From Aureispira sp. CCB-QB1 (GTDB lineage: Bacteria > Bacteroidota > Bacteroidia > Chitinophagales > Saprospiraceae): a stretch of 64,000 nt of DNA. The stretch is taken from assembly GCA_945870185.1 (NCBI GenBank), contig CAMBRK010000001.1:82380-146379 (forward strand). Reading direction: 5' to 3'. Below are positions 33,286-43,439 of the stretch, in pieces. Every line of letters starts with the position of its first letter. Within the stretch, counting starts at the first letter, position 1. Below the pieces are notes generated by a model that made no database searches, was not told where the DNA came from, and was given only the letters and a program-made list of their open reading frames with translations. Made by a program: the position numbers and the translations under genes.

Positions 33286-34620
33286 ATGGCAACACCACTT
33301 ACGGTAGCATTTCATACTTTGGGTTGTAAACTCAATTTTTCTGAATCATCAAGCATTCGCAGGAGCTTTGAAGATCAGGGTTACAGTACCGTCGATTTTG
33401 AAGATGGAGCTGATATCTACGTATTGAATACTTGTTCTGTCACTGATTTTGCTGATAAAAAATGTAGATATGAAGTTCGTCGTGCTTTAAAATATGCGCC
33501 ACAAGCCAAAATTGTGGTAGTAGGTTGTTATGCCCAACTCAAGCCTGACGAAATTGCAAACATACCCGGTGTAGACCTCGTTTTGGGAGCTGCCGAAAAA
33601 TTTAATATTTTAAACTACATAGATGGAATCTCTAAATCATCAGACAAAGGTATGGTGATAGCTGGTGAAGTAAAAGAAGCGAATTCGTTTCATGACGCTT
33701 TTTCTTTTGGAGACCGCACGAGATCATTTTTAAAGGTTCAGGATGGTTGTGATTATAAATGCTCATTTTGCACCATACCTCAGGCCCGAGGAAGTAGCAG
33801 AAGCGATACCATAGAAAATGTAGTGTCCAATGCCCACAAGATTGCGGAATTGGGTGTTAAAGAGATCGTACTCACGGGTGTGAATTTAGGGGATTTTGGT
33901 AATGGAACAGAAGTCATTGAAGGTTTAAAGCCCAAAAAAGAAGCCTTATTTATTGACCTGATCAAAGCATTGGATGATATGGAGGGTATCAATAGGTATA
34001 GAATATCTTCGATAGAACCCAATCTGCTCACAGAAGAAATCATCAATTTTGTAGCTCAATCCCAAAAATTTGTACCACACTTCCATGTACCCCTTCAGTC
34101 AGGAAGCGATAAAATTCTGAAAACAATGCGACGCAGATATGCTCGCAATTTGTATCAGGAAAGAGTCGCCTGGATAAAAAATAAAATGCCGCATTGTTGT
34201 ATTGGGGTAGATGTCATCGTGGGTTTTCCAGGAGAAACTGATGTCGATTTTATGGATACCTATCATTTTCTGAACGATCTGGACATCTCCTATCTCCATG
34301 TTTTTACCTATTCTGAAAGGGCAAATACGCCTGCCGCTGAGATGGGAAATCCTGTAAATATGGAAAAAAGGCGTGAAAGAAACGAAATGCTCAGGATACT
34401 TTCTCAAAAGAAAAAAATAGCATTTACAAACCCTTTTATAGGAAGTACGAAACCTGTACTTTTTGAACACGCCAAAGAACAAGGTATGATGAGTGGATTT
34501 ACAGACAATTATATCAAAGTGAGTTTGCCTTTTGAAGCTTCATTGATCAACACCATAAGAGAAGTACGATTATTGAAATTAGACGAATCTTGTGAATCTG
34601 TGATATCCGAACTCATTTAA
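33286..34620 (+). CDS. mtaB: tRNA threonylcarbamoyladenosine methylthiotransferase
   Basis: The product has 444 residues. The UPF0004 N-terminal domain has three cysteines for an iron-sulfur cluster (LGCKLNFSES, LNTCSVTDF, VVGCYAQL). The radical SAM motif is CDYKCSFCTIP (CxxxCxxC, about residue 155), and a C-terminal TRAM-like region is present. The family adds a methylthio group to t6A37 of tRNAs decoding ANN codons. The sequence LGCKLNFSES and overall length favour MtaB over MiaB or RimO. It probably shares a transcript with the upstream PBP gene and is convergent with the ligase gene. Confidence 0.92.
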   Translation: MATPLTVAFHTLGCKLNFSESSSIRRSFEDQGYSTVDFEDGADIYVLNTCSVTDFADKKCRYEVRRALKYAPQAKIVVVGCYAQLKPDEIANIPGVDLVLGAAEKFNILNYIDGISKSSDKGMVIAGEVKEANSFHDAFSFGDRTRSFLKVQDGCDYKCSFCTIPQARGSSRSDTIENVVSNAHKIAELGVKEIVLTGVNLGDFGNGTEVIEGLKPKKEALFIDLIKALDDMEGINRYRISSIEPNLLTEEIINFVAQSQKFVPHFHVPLQSGSDKILKTMRRRYARNLYQERVAWIKNKMPHCCIGVDVIVGFPGETDVDFMDTYHFLNDLDISYLHVFTYSERANTPAAEMGNPVNMEKRRERNEMLRILSQKKKIAFTNPFIGSTKPVLFEHAKEQGMMSGFTDNYIKVSLPFEASLINTIREVRLLKLDESCESVISELI

Positions 34621-34643
34621 ATCGATTTAATCCTGATAATTAT

Positions 34644-36233
34644 CTATCTCGAAGAAATCATATCTTTGAGTGTCTGCAACTGATCAATATCGTGAGAAGA
34701 CTTGTCTTTTCTCCATCTGGAGATACGGGGAAATCTGACCGCAACTCCTGACTTATGTCTTGAAGAAAGCATAATATCTTCAAAAGCTAGTTCAAACACG
34801 AGTTCTGGCTTGACACTGCTTACTGGACCAAAACTTTCTATAGTGTTTTTTCTTACCCATGCAGTAATTTCATTCATTTCCGCATCTGTTAATCCCGAAT
34901 AAGCTTTTGCAAACGGAACTAATACCTGATCATTCCATAGGGCAAACGTAAAATCTGAAAATAATCCCGCTCGCCGTCCATGACCACGTTGAGCATATAT
35001 CATGACTGCATCAATAGTGAAAGGTTGTTTTTTCCATTTCCACATTTCGCCGGCTTTCCTCCCGGAGTGATAAATACCCTTTTGGGACTTGAGCATCAGA
35101 CCTTCAGCATTTATACTTATTGCGTTTTGTCTGTGATTGGCCAAGTCTTCGAGATTTTCAAAGAATAAGGTTTCAGAAATGAGCAGATTTTGGTCTTTGA
35201 TATTATTTTGAAAAATACTTTCCAATACATTTCTCCTTTGAGAAAAAGGAGTGTCTCTGATATCCTTTCCATCATATTCCAAAATATCGTATGCCATAAA
35301 TATGACTGGATAATCTTTTTGGATTTTTTTTCCAGGATTTTTTTTTCCCAATCTTTTTTGCAAATCCTGAAATCCCAATGGTCTGCCTCCCGACCATACT
35401 AATATTTCGCCATCCAGTACAAAACTATCTATATCCGATGCATTGTTTAGTAATTCGGGAAACTGATCGTTGATGAGTTCTTCGCCACGAGACCAAATAA
35501 ATACATTTTGACTTCGCTGTATCCTTTGGCACCGGATACCATCCCATTTCCATTCAGCAACCCAACCTTCTTTGTTTATATCAGACAAGTTTTCTTCAGA
35601 TATCGGATAAGAAAGATAGAATGGATATGGCTTGGAAATATCCGTTTTTATATTTTGCTGATCAAATAAGTCATACCAGTTTGTTTTATTTGGATTCCAA
35701 TTGCCAGTCAAAGTATGAGCAACTTGACTATTGGTCCATCCTTTAACACTTGCCAAAGCTTGAATTATCAAATTTTTGGATACTCCAATTCTGAAACCGC
35801 CTGTAATCAATTTGTTAAGAATCCAGATTTCATCATTTGACATGGTGGACCAATGATGTAATACGAATTGCTTTTTTTGATCTTCAGAGCCACTTTTTAA
35901 TTGTTGCATTTGACCAATCACATCACTTAGACTGACATCAGAAGATCTGTTGTGGGCAGGCAACATTAAAGCTATAGACTCCGCAAGGTCGCCAATGATA
36001 TGGTAGGTTTCCTCAAATAACCATAATGGGATTTCCGAAATTTCAGCACACCATATCCTTAATAGTGTTGTAGAAACAAATCTCGGTGGCTTTTTGCCCG
36101 TAAACAGTGCAACCATCCAGAGTTTTGCATGTTCATTTTTTTCACTTTCAAAATAGGAAACTAGAGCTTCTACTTTTTGCTTGGTTGAATTTGTTCCATC
36201 TAAGGCTTTAATGAGTTGTGCAAAATTCTTCAT
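34644..36233 (-). CDS. ATP-dependent DNA ligase (ligase-associated cassette type)
   Basis: The product has 529 residues. The N-terminal DNA-binding domain is about 1-200. The adenylation motif I is WKWDGIR (about 217; Lys is the AMP acceptor). Motif III is DSFVLDGEILVW, motif IV GLMLKS and motif V MWKWKKQPFTIDAV. An OB fold ends the protein. The architecture matches the stand-alone bacterial LigB-like ligases encoded with an exonuclease, rather than the LigD end-joining enzyme. Its ATG overlaps the stop of the exonuclease gene upstream by four bases. The usual third and fourth members of that cassette (Lhr-like helicase and PdeM phosphoesterase) are not here. Confidence 0.93.
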   Translation of the reverse strand: MKNFAQLIKALDGTNSTKQKVEALVSYFESEKNEHAKLWMVALFTGKKPPRFVSTTLLRIWCAEISEIPLWLFEETYHIIGDLAESIALMLPAHNRSSDVSLSDVIGQMQQLKSGSEDQKKQFVLHHWSTMSNDEIWILNKLITGGFRIGVSKNLIIQALASVKGWTNSQVAHTLTGNWNPNKTNWYDLFDQQNIKTDISKPYPFYLSYPISEENLSDINKEGWVAEWKWDGIRCQRIQRSQNVFIWSRGEELINDQFPELLNNASDIDSFVLDGEILVWSGGRPLGFQDLQKRLGKKNPGKKIQKDYPVIFMAYDILEYDGKDIRDTPFSQRRNVLESIFQNNIKDQNLLISETLFFENLEDLANHRQNAISINAEGLMLKSQKGIYHSGRKAGEMWKWKKQPFTIDAVMIYAQRGHGRRAGLFSDFTFALWNDQVLVPFAKAYSGLTDAEMNEITAWVRKNTIESFGPVSSVKPELVFELAFEDIMLSSRHKSGVAVRFPRISRWRKDKSSHDIDQLQTLKDMISSR

Positions 36234-37240
36234 GGCGTTTCATTGATATCAGCCAAATCATCACCAAACTCTGTTTTTACTACGTGAGCATTGTAACCTT
36301 GTTCTCTGAGCCATTTAGCAAAAATTTCTGTGTAACCATGTGTAACATAAATATTTTCAGCACCAGTAGCTCTAATCGCGGTATTCAACCCATCCCAGTC
36401 TGCATGATCAGAAAGTACAAAGCCCTGATCTAAATTGCGCCGCTTCTTCATGCCTCTCACTGCCATCCACCCAGAAACATGCGCTTCTTCGTAAGTACCA
36501 AATTTTTTTGACCAAGTGGAGCTTATCGCAGCAGGTGGAGCTATCACCATACTGCCCGCAAAGAAATCATTTGTTTTTTTGTTATCTACTTTTAAAGTTT
36601 CATGCAGCGAAAGTCCTTGTTTTTTTAATACCTCGTGGGTATTTTCTATAGCTCCGTGAGCAAAGACTTTACCTATAGACATATCTAAGTTTTGCAACAA
36701 TCGCTGTGCTTTCCCCAAAGAATAAGCGGCTATGATACTTACCACACCCTTAGACTGATTGGTCCTCCACCATTGATTGATTTCATCAAAAATGACTTGC
36801 TGTTCTTTCCACTTAAAAGCAGGGAGTCCAAAAGTAGATTCTGTAACGAAACTATGACATTTTACTGGTTCGAAAGGAGTACTTATCCCATCATTTTCGA
36901 GTTTATAGTCTCCACTCACCACCCAAATCTCCCCTTTATATTCTAGTCTGATTTGCGCTGAGCCAATGATATGACCTGCAGGATGAAAAGAGATCGTAAC
37001 ACCATTTATTTGGGTCTTTTCATTATACTCTAAACCTTGAATATTTATAAAAGAACCCAAACGATACTTCAATATAGGTATACTGGCTTTAGTACTCAAA
37101 TAATATTGATGCCCCGATCTCGCATGATCAGAATGAGCGTGGGTAATCAATGCGTTTTTGACAGGACGCCAAGGGTCGATGTAAATATTGGCTTGTGGAC
37201 AATACAACCCTATGTCCGTAAATTGAATTAATGACTTCAA
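36230..37240 (-). CDS. Ligase-associated DNA exonuclease (metallo-beta-lactamase fold)
   Basis: The product has 336 residues. Metal motifs of the SNM1/Artemis-like MBL nucleases are seen: THAHSDHARSGH (about residue 33), FHPAGHIIGSAQI (about 85), VSGDYKLENDG (about 109) and a late LSDHADWDGL (about 275). The protein is expected to trim DNA ends for the ligase encoded immediately downstream, with which it overlaps by four bases. The pair is a conserved bacterial DNA repair operon. Confidence 0.93.
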   Translation of the reverse strand: MKSLIQFTDIGLYCPQANIYIDPWRPVKNALITHAHSDHARSGHQYYLSTKASIPILKYRLGSFINIQGLEYNEKTQINGVTISFHPAGHIIGSAQIRLEYKGEIWVVSGDYKLENDGISTPFEPVKCHSFVTESTFGLPAFKWKEQQVIFDEINQWWRTNQSKGVVSIIAAYSLGKAQRLLQNLDMSIGKVFAHGAIENTHEVLKKQGLSLHETLKVDNKKTNDFFAGSMVIAPPAAISSTWSKKFGTYEEAHVSGWMAVRGMKKRRNLDQGFVLSDHADWDGLNTAIRATGAENIYVTHGYTEIFAKWLREQGYNAHVVKTEFGDDLADINETP

Positions 37241-37324
37241 TACAAAATGTTATAGTAAAAGACAAATAGTAACACTATTTTTGAATTAGTGTTTAGTACT
37301 GTTGATAACTAGGGCACCATTTTG

Positions 37325-39697
37325 CTAGTCCTTACTGACCGGCTTTAATCTGTGCCTTAAGGAGTTTTCGGTCGTAATAAGTGTTACCAAAGGGGAAACA
37401 TCAGAAAGTTTTTTGGTCCTTAATCTTTTTACGAAATGACCCTGATTCAGATGTTCGTAATTTACCAAACTATATTTTTGGTTTTTGTCCACCACATGAA
37501 GATTAATCATCCCTGGCTTAGTGATGACATAATGGATGTCTACCAAATCTGTGCCTGCTACAGGTACAATAGTCAGAGATTCTGTTTCCTTATTGATCTT
37601 GGCTAAATCATTGACTTTTCTGATAGGTAATTCAGGTCTATTCGCATTACAAGGATCTATCGTAGCTACAAATACCACATCTCCCGTAGTCTTAAATCCC
37701 GGATTTAATTCTATCCCCTTGCCTGCCACCATACCTACCGTATGTTCTGTATTGATTTGGCTTATAGAGGTTACATAATCAATAGCTGAGTACACTTCCG
37801 TATTTAAAGTGACATTACCCAAAGTTAAAGTGGGCACATCACATTCATTGTCTAATATACTTTGACCTTTGCACTCACATGCCCCATCAAATGTATCGTT
37901 TATTGTCAAATGATTATTGTCGTCGCACGCCGTACCAGAGACAGGACAAAATACTGCTTTGAAAGCTACCTTGCCCAAACCTCTGCATGTGGCCACACCA
38001 TCCAATGATGTAACGACAATATATCTGGCATGAATACTTCCAAAATCAGGACCTATGAAACCGCCGTAGCCAGAATCACCCGTCGCGAGTGGCCAATTAT
38101 AAGTACCCAAATGTGTCCAACTAGTGTTATCTTCAGAATAATCTATTCTAACATTTTGAAATCCATTTGCTGTTTGTCCTTGCACATTATAGTTCCATAT
38201 CTGTGATGTAAGTAACTGATGCCTCTCTCCCAAATCATACTTGATCCAATGAGTAGTATCAGATAACGATAAAGAAGGTATCGGATGAGCAGATGTCTGA
38301 CACGAAAGCCAATTATTAGATGGATTATTATCGAGCTGATCGGTAAGTCCGCACTTTTCATATGGAATATAATTTGCCAATGGACTATTACAATCAGGGC
38401 CACTACAAGGAGTACCAACACAATTACAATTATTGTTAAAGGCATCATTATTGGTAAATGGATTGCCGTCATCGCACAATGTGCCTTGAGGTACGCATGC
38501 TAGTGTACAAGTGTAATCGTATGTATAAAATGAAGGTATTCTTTTCCAAACACCGGTTTCATGGAATGGTGTTTGCCAATACACATTGAAATGGGAGTTA
38601 CCAGTTCCTTGCTTATGGTTTAGTTCAATAAAATAAAATTGTCCCGCATTTAAAAAAATATTTCCTGTGGACTGTGTTACATATTTACTATGCTCGGTTG
38701 TATTGGTCCAAGCCGTGACCGTAGCAGTATTAGAGTTTTTATTGGCAGGATTACTATCCGAGCTGATGAAAATTTTGGTTTGGTCATCACCTGTCACATT
38801 AAACTTATAATTTCCTGAAACAGGTACTGTGATATATCCCTGAAAAAGATTACCTGAATTGGTAAGAAGTTCCGACTTTATGCCTAATATAGAAAGTTGC
38901 ATACTTGTGGCAGGCATTGCAGGATAGTTTGGATCGCCGTATAGGTCAGTCAAAGTACTTCCTGCCCTATTGTCATACCTATATCTTTTGATAGATCCTC
39001 TTTCTCCTATGCATGAATTAGCATGGGTAGGTATACCTATACAATTGCAGTGTCCATCCGCTTTATCCTGAGTAGTGTTGAAATTGTTATCATTGCATGG
39101 CGTACCTCTTGCTGGACATGCTGCGGGCTTGCAGCCTACATCATTTATATACGCCGCAGTGATAATATTCCAATTTATGGGCGATACAAAACTATTCTTC
39201 CAAAAAAGCTTGCAATGATCTGTACTTGTACTTTCCACATATCTCAATTCAAAATAATAATACTGACCCTGCACAAGCCAGAATTTTTGAGTGGTTTGTG
39301 AAGTAAATCTGGTATGCTCTGTCTCACCAGTCGAACTACTAATTGATGCACGCAATACCATCTGAGCAGGTTGCTGAGTAGGGCTTAAATAAAATTCTAC
39401 TTTAGAGTTTCCTGTGATATTGAAGGTAACACTATCCGAAACGGGCACTTTGATAAACCCGGAAATTTTAGCTCCAAAATTTTCATCAAAATTGTTTGGA
39501 GCATTGAGACTATATAAGGTTTGAATGATATCTGGTCTCTTTGGAAAATACTCTAGTGCGGTAAGTTCTGAAAAATTATCTGCATAGATGCCTCTCCACA
39601 TTTCCCACTTCACTCTGCCAGGTTCTCCGACACAAGTTTGTCCGTAAGTGGGCATGGCCACCAAATATAAAACAATTATTAAAACTATATTTTTCAT
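37325..39697 (-). CDS. Secreted PA14-domain surface protein with Cys repeats and probable T9SS sorting domain
   Basis: The product has 790 residues with a signal peptide ending TYGQ. PA14-like beta domains lie at about 30-190 and 230-390 (FNITGNSKVEFYLS, FNVTGDDQTKIFISS). Three copies of a Cys-rich Asp/Asn loop occur (GTPCNDNNFNTTQDK, GTLCDDGNPFTNNDA, GTACDDNNHLTINDT), each followed by CxC. A discoidin-like domain spans about 455-580 (HWIKYDLGERHQLL, ARYIVVTS). A segment GIELNPGFKTTGDV is typical of Saprospiraceae surface proteins. The last 70 residues (GMINLHVVDKNQKYSLV) look like a type IX sorting domain. It probably binds glycans or adheres to surfaces. Confidence 0.85.
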   Translation of the reverse strand: MKNIVLIIVLYLVAMPTYGQTCVGEPGRVKWEMWRGIYADNFSELTALEYFPKRPDIIQTLYSLNAPNNFDENFGAKISGFIKVPVSDSVTFNITGNSKVEFYLSPTQQPAQMVLRASISSSTGETEHTRFTSQTTQKFWLVQGQYYYFELRYVESTSTDHCKLFWKNSFVSPINWNIITAAYINDVGCKPAACPARGTPCNDNNFNTTQDKADGHCNCIGIPTHANSCIGERGSIKRYRYDNRAGSTLTDLYGDPNYPAMPATSMQLSILGIKSELLTNSGNLFQGYITVPVSGNYKFNVTGDDQTKIFISSDSNPANKNSNTATVTAWTNTTEHSKYVTQSTGNIFLNAGQFYFIELNHKQGTGNSHFNVYWQTPFHETGVWKRIPSFYTYDYTCTLACVPQGTLCDDGNPFTNNDAFNNNCNCVGTPCSGPDCNSPLANYIPYEKCGLTDQLDNNPSNNWLSCQTSAHPIPSLSLSDTTHWIKYDLGERHQLLTSQIWNYNVQGQTANGFQNVRIDYSEDNTSWTHLGTYNWPLATGDSGYGGFIGPDFGSIHARYIVVTSLDGVATCRGLGKVAFKAVFCPVSGTACDDNNHLTINDTFDGACECKGQSILDNECDVPTLTLGNVTLNTEVYSAIDYVTSISQINTEHTVGMVAGKGIELNPGFKTTGDVVFVATIDPCNANRPELPIRKVNDLAKINKETESLTIVPVAGTDLVDIHYVITKPGMINLHVVDKNQKYSLVNYEHLNQGHFVKRLRTKKLSDVSPLVTLITTENSLRHRLKPVSKD

Positions 39698-39718
39698 TGG
39701 ATGTCTTTTGGGCTTATA

Positions 39719-41185
39719 TTAAGAAAACATTCCTATTGGCATATAATTGGATGGTACAGGCGCAGGACATGATGTTGAATAAAAATTACATAAATTAGGT
39801 AAGATATAATCCAAATCATTTGGCGAGACGCCATACCATAGTGCCAACTCTGCATAAAACTGGTCTACCGATGTAGTAGGCAGAATTCTACCTCTCGACG
39901 AAAGATTATAAGGGTTATTGGTCAGAGCCAAAGAAGGATAAGTGCCGAATACTTGTCCTCCTTGTATGGGACCGCCCATGACCATCTGGTTTCCGCCCCA
40001 TGCATGATCTGTACCATTTCCATTGGATGTAAGTGTACGAGCAAAATCAGATATAGTAAAAGTGACTACATTATCTTTCAATCCTATTTCGGCCATAGAG
40101 TCATTAAATTCTGCCATAGCGTTACTAAGTACGGGCAACATATTTGCTTGATTGGTTAATGCACTATCATGGTGATCCCATCCGCCATAAGTCACATAAA
40201 ATATTTGTCTTTTTACTCCCAGAAAACTTCTAACACTCATCAATTCAGCTATTTTTTTCATATTCTGAGATAAGGTAGAAGTTGAAAAAGCAGTAGTCAA
40301 AGGTACCACATTTTGAAGCGCTATTCTGAATTTTTCCATTGCGTCATTGGATGTTTTTCCTAAACCACCAAGCGTTTTATGAAAAATATTGGAATACTGC
40401 TGTTCCATCATATTGTTTACTGCATTATTTCTGATCATAGTCCTGAAACCTGAGTCACCAAAGCTAGATGAAAAAGGCGTAAAACCAATATTTGATGCTG
40501 TAGTACTGTTTGAAATTGAATATTCATTATACATATTTCCAGACTGAAATCTATTCTTTCCAGCTAATGATATATTGAGCGATATTTCTGGTATGGAATT
40601 CATATCTTGTAGTAAATCAGCTATCCTGCCTGCTACTCCTACTGCTGACCTACTCTGAGGTACAGATGTTTGCCATTGCATAACTTGATCTGAATGTGAA
40701 TAAAGACCTAGAGGTAGTTTTTTCGTGCCAGAATTATACTCCGTACTATTAGCTATAGGCTCTATCAGGGTGCCAATATTGGAAATAAAAGATAAATCAC
40801 CAGCATTAAACATATTTCTAGCCCTAGTCAGACCAGCATGAACGGCATAAGTATTTCCAGCGTTGTTAAAATTTAAATCCAATAGTTGTGCTGATGCTGG
40901 AGGTGTTGGATTTTGTTGCAGGGCCAATATGCCACGGGTAGCTACATAAGCATTATATTGACTAGTCTCTGTAGGTACCAATAAATTATGCGTATCACAT
41001 CCTCCAGACAATAGAATACATACCATGGCTTTATAGTCTCCTGGATTATCCAAAATATGTGGTCTTGCAGCCAATGTATTGATAGCCCCAAGATTTAATA
41101 CCGATGAAAGGAAAGCCATAGACCCTACTGCTGAACAACTGGCTTCACCCAAAAATTGTCTCCTGTTTATATTTCTTTTTGCCAT
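39719..41185 (-). CDS. DUF1501 secreted protein, twin-arginine signal
   Basis: The product has 488 residues. The N-terminus INRRQFLGEASCSAVGSMAF is a Tat-type signal. The mature protein has DUF1501 hallmarks: VCILLSGGCDTHNLLVP (about 53), GGWDHHD (about 336), FTISDFARTL (about 372) and NGTDHAWGGNQMVMGG (about 387). The family is related to sulfatase/alkaline-phosphatase-fold proteins of unknown substrate. It is almost always encoded next to a DUF1800 gene, as here (4-bp gap), and the two are thought to act together at the envelope. Confidence 0.92.
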   Translation of the reverse strand: MAKRNINRRQFLGEASCSAVGSMAFLSSVLNLGAINTLAARPHILDNPGDYKAMVCILLSGGCDTHNLLVPTETSQYNAYVATRGILALQQNPTPPASAQLLDLNFNNAGNTYAVHAGLTRARNMFNAGDLSFISNIGTLIEPIANSTEYNSGTKKLPLGLYSHSDQVMQWQTSVPQSRSAVGVAGRIADLLQDMNSIPEISLNISLAGKNRFQSGNMYNEYSISNSTTASNIGFTPFSSSFGDSGFRTMIRNNAVNNMMEQQYSNIFHKTLGGLGKTSNDAMEKFRIALQNVVPLTTAFSTSTLSQNMKKIAELMSVRSFLGVKRQIFYVTYGGWDHHDSALTNQANMLPVLSNAMAEFNDSMAEIGLKDNVVTFTISDFARTLTSNGNGTDHAWGGNQMVMGGPIQGGQVFGTYPSLALTNNPYNLSSRGRILPTTSVDQFYAELALWYGVSPNDLDYILPNLCNFYSTSCPAPVPSNYMPIGMFS

Positions 41186-41189
41186 GATG

Positions 41190-42974
41190 TTATCTGTTTA
41201 TTTGGTATTCTGGAGAAGTCATGATCAAGTAAATAGCAAGTTTTATTCGATCTGTTTTTTCTGTATTGGATACTGATGGAAATTGTTTAATGACATCCGA
41301 AATGGTTTTCAAACTAGTAGCCGACAGCCTTCCATGAGCAAGCCACAGATTAAATTTATCTAACAAAATATGGATTCTGTCGTCTGTTGTATTTATAAAA
41401 TCACCTGAATAATCTACAGTAGAAATTTCGTCCGAATAGTGTGCATCTACTTCATTGGTAAATAAATCATATTCATCTGCAATATCATTGCTAAACAGCC
41501 ATCTATATAAACTATTGACATAACCTACCATAGTTTGTGCATCAGTGATTTGAAACTCTGGCGCTACCAAATTGGCATCAGTGATAGGACCGATCGGCTG
41601 ATAATCTTGTTGAAAAAAATTAAAGACTGTAGGAGCTGATAATGGTCTCTGGCCAGTAGCTAAAAAAATATTATTCATATCATTCCTATAGTTACCGCTC
41701 ATTGTTGATGCATTAAACGCTTTATTGAACTGTACATATCTTACAAAAGGCTCCCTAAGCATCCCAAAATTAACATCCTCCCCCTTGCTACAATCTGTGG
41801 CTTCGAAATCTAAAAGAATAGCTTGAACTACAGCTGTCAAATCACCTCTTACACCTTGTCCATTATTGATAAAAACATTGGCCACTCTGTTGATATATTG
41901 TGGACTTGGATTGGATGTAACTAATCTTTGTATCAAAAATCTGGATACAAATGGTGCCGTATTAGGATGATTAAATAAATTATCTAAAGCATCTGTGATA
42001 TCTGCAATACCATTTACTGGATTTCTATTGGGTACTACAAAATTATTTAGTAATGTTTTTGTTCCGGGCTCATGCCATGTATTCCACATGACCATATTGG
42101 CGATATATGACGTGTCGTTAGCAGCAGATCTATTCCATTGAGTCCTGTCAGCCCATGTTAATCCTGTAAATATTTTTGCAAACTCAGCAATATCATCATT
42201 ATCGTATGTAGGTACTGGTACATTATTGGCGTCCAAAATTTCACTACCATCATTATTGAGCATAACAGTACCTATAGTAAATAGCTGCATCACTTCTCGG
42301 CCATAGTTTTCATCAGGAAAAGAACTTCCAGTTGATTTGGGATTGTTGAGAGTGGTTAAATATATACCCATTGCAGGACTATAAGTAACGGCTGTCAACA
42401 GATTCCTGTAATTTCCAAAAGCATTTTGCAAAAGCCTGTCATAATAAACTCCCAAAGCATAAGCATTATTGGAAAATAATGAATTATCAGATATGACCAA
42501 CAGCTCACTCAAAGCTAGTGCGACTCTTTGTCTCAAAGCGTCATTGGATGTCATCAAATATTGCCACCACGCATATTTCCACATTCTACTAGATGTGGTA
42601 GCACCAAGATTATTGGTGGAATCTTTTACCATTTTGTGGTAAAGTCTGATCCTGCTTTCCAATGTAAATGATCTGGGTATTGTAAGTTGATTGGAAATCC
42701 AATCTTCAACACCCATAGTCATCACTTGTTGGATATCTTGCTGATTGTGTCCCAAAGTAGCATGAGATAAAAAACGTGATGCTGCATTTTCGTTGGGGAG
42801 AAATCCGACTTCTGAAACTGTATTGTTTTGTGAACCAGGTATCGTACTACTACTAGCTGTAGTTATAATATTAGACCCACCAAACCCCAAAATAAGAGTA
42901 TCGGGTTGGCCTTTTAGTGATGTAAGTACTATCAAAAGTACACACACCAACATGGCAAAATTCCTTAAATTCAT
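41190..42974 (-). CDS. DUF1800 secreted protein
   Basis: The product has 594 residues with a signal peptide ending LKGQ. DUF1800 features seen are ASRFLSHATLGHNQQDIQ (about 61), MWKYAWWQYLMTSNDALRQRVALALSE (two parts near 135-155), NYGREVMQLFTIG (about 223) and PFVSRFLIQRLVTSNPS (about 340). The function of the family is not established. It is encoded together with the DUF1501 gene. The short coiled-coil gene precedes it by 3 bp, so the four minus-strand genes from 43439 to 37325 are one operon. Confidence 0.92.
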   Translation of the reverse strand: MNLRNFAMLVCVLLIVLTSLKGQPDTLILGFGGSNIITTASSSTIPGSQNNTVSEVGFLPNENAASRFLSHATLGHNQQDIQQVMTMGVEDWISNQLTIPRSFTLESRIRLYHKMVKDSTNNLGATTSSRMWKYAWWQYLMTSNDALRQRVALALSELLVISDNSLFSNNAYALGVYYDRLLQNAFGNYRNLLTAVTYSPAMGIYLTTLNNPKSTGSSFPDENYGREVMQLFTIGTVMLNNDGSEILDANNVPVPTYDNDDIAEFAKIFTGLTWADRTQWNRSAANDTSYIANMVMWNTWHEPGTKTLLNNFVVPNRNPVNGIADITDALDNLFNHPNTAPFVSRFLIQRLVTSNPSPQYINRVANVFINNGQGVRGDLTAVVQAILLDFEATDCSKGEDVNFGMLREPFVRYVQFNKAFNASTMSGNYRNDMNNIFLATGQRPLSAPTVFNFFQQDYQPIGPITDANLVAPEFQITDAQTMVGYVNSLYRWLFSNDIADEYDLFTNEVDAHYSDEISTVDYSGDFINTTDDRIHILLDKFNLWLAHGRLSATSLKTISDVIKQFPSVSNTEKTDRIKLAIYLIMTSPEYQINR

Positions 42975-42977
42975 GAT

Positions 42978-43439
42978 TTATTTTTTAGGGAGATCTGATT
43001 GTTGCTTTAAACTATCAAGCTCTACTTTCAATGCTTTGTTTTCCTGATCAAGGCGAATCATATGTTGCCATAGCCACTCTATTTGTTGAAGGAGTTTGGC
43101 GTCCATAGTTTTCAGTTCATATCCATCTTGTACCAAAGATGCCGCAGAAGGCATCTCATGTAGATGACTATTTTGTGCTATTGATTTGGATACCTGATTG
43201 ATTTCAGGACATTTTTCAAAAGCGTCATCAGACCATTCGGCAGTACTTTTTAGCGATACCTTTATTTTCTCTGTAAGGATTCCGTTTTGCACATACAGAT
43301 TATAGTTGCCTGGAGTCGTCATTTGTGTGGTGTCTCCGATTACAACTTTTCCTGAAGATTTAAGCAAAAAAATGTCTTGCTGAGCTTGTAAATAAAAAAA
43401 AGAAAGAGCTAATAAAATGGTTAAAATTTGGGTTTTCAT
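42978..43439 (-). CDS. Short secreted protein with C-terminal coiled coil
   Basis: The product has 153 residues with a signal peptide ending LQAQ. The middle contains GNYNLYVQNGILTEKIKV, resembling the strand region found before the chaperone in Bacteroidota tail-fibre/S74-like surface proteins. It is followed by AEWSDDAFEKCPEI and a C-terminal heptad region (IEWLWQHMIRLDQENKALKVELDSL, about 120-145) that should trimerise. The S74 peptidase residues themselves are not evident. It leads the DUF1800/DUF1501/PA14 operon and probably forms part of the same surface assembly. Confidence 0.75.
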   Translation of the reverse strand: MKTQILTILLALSFFYLQAQQDIFLLKSSGKVVIGDTTQMTTPGNYNLYVQNGILTEKIKVSLKSTAEWSDDAFEKCPEINQVSKSIAQNSHLHEMPSAASLVQDGYELKTMDAKLLQQIEWLWQHMIRLDQENKALKVELDSLKQQSDLPKK

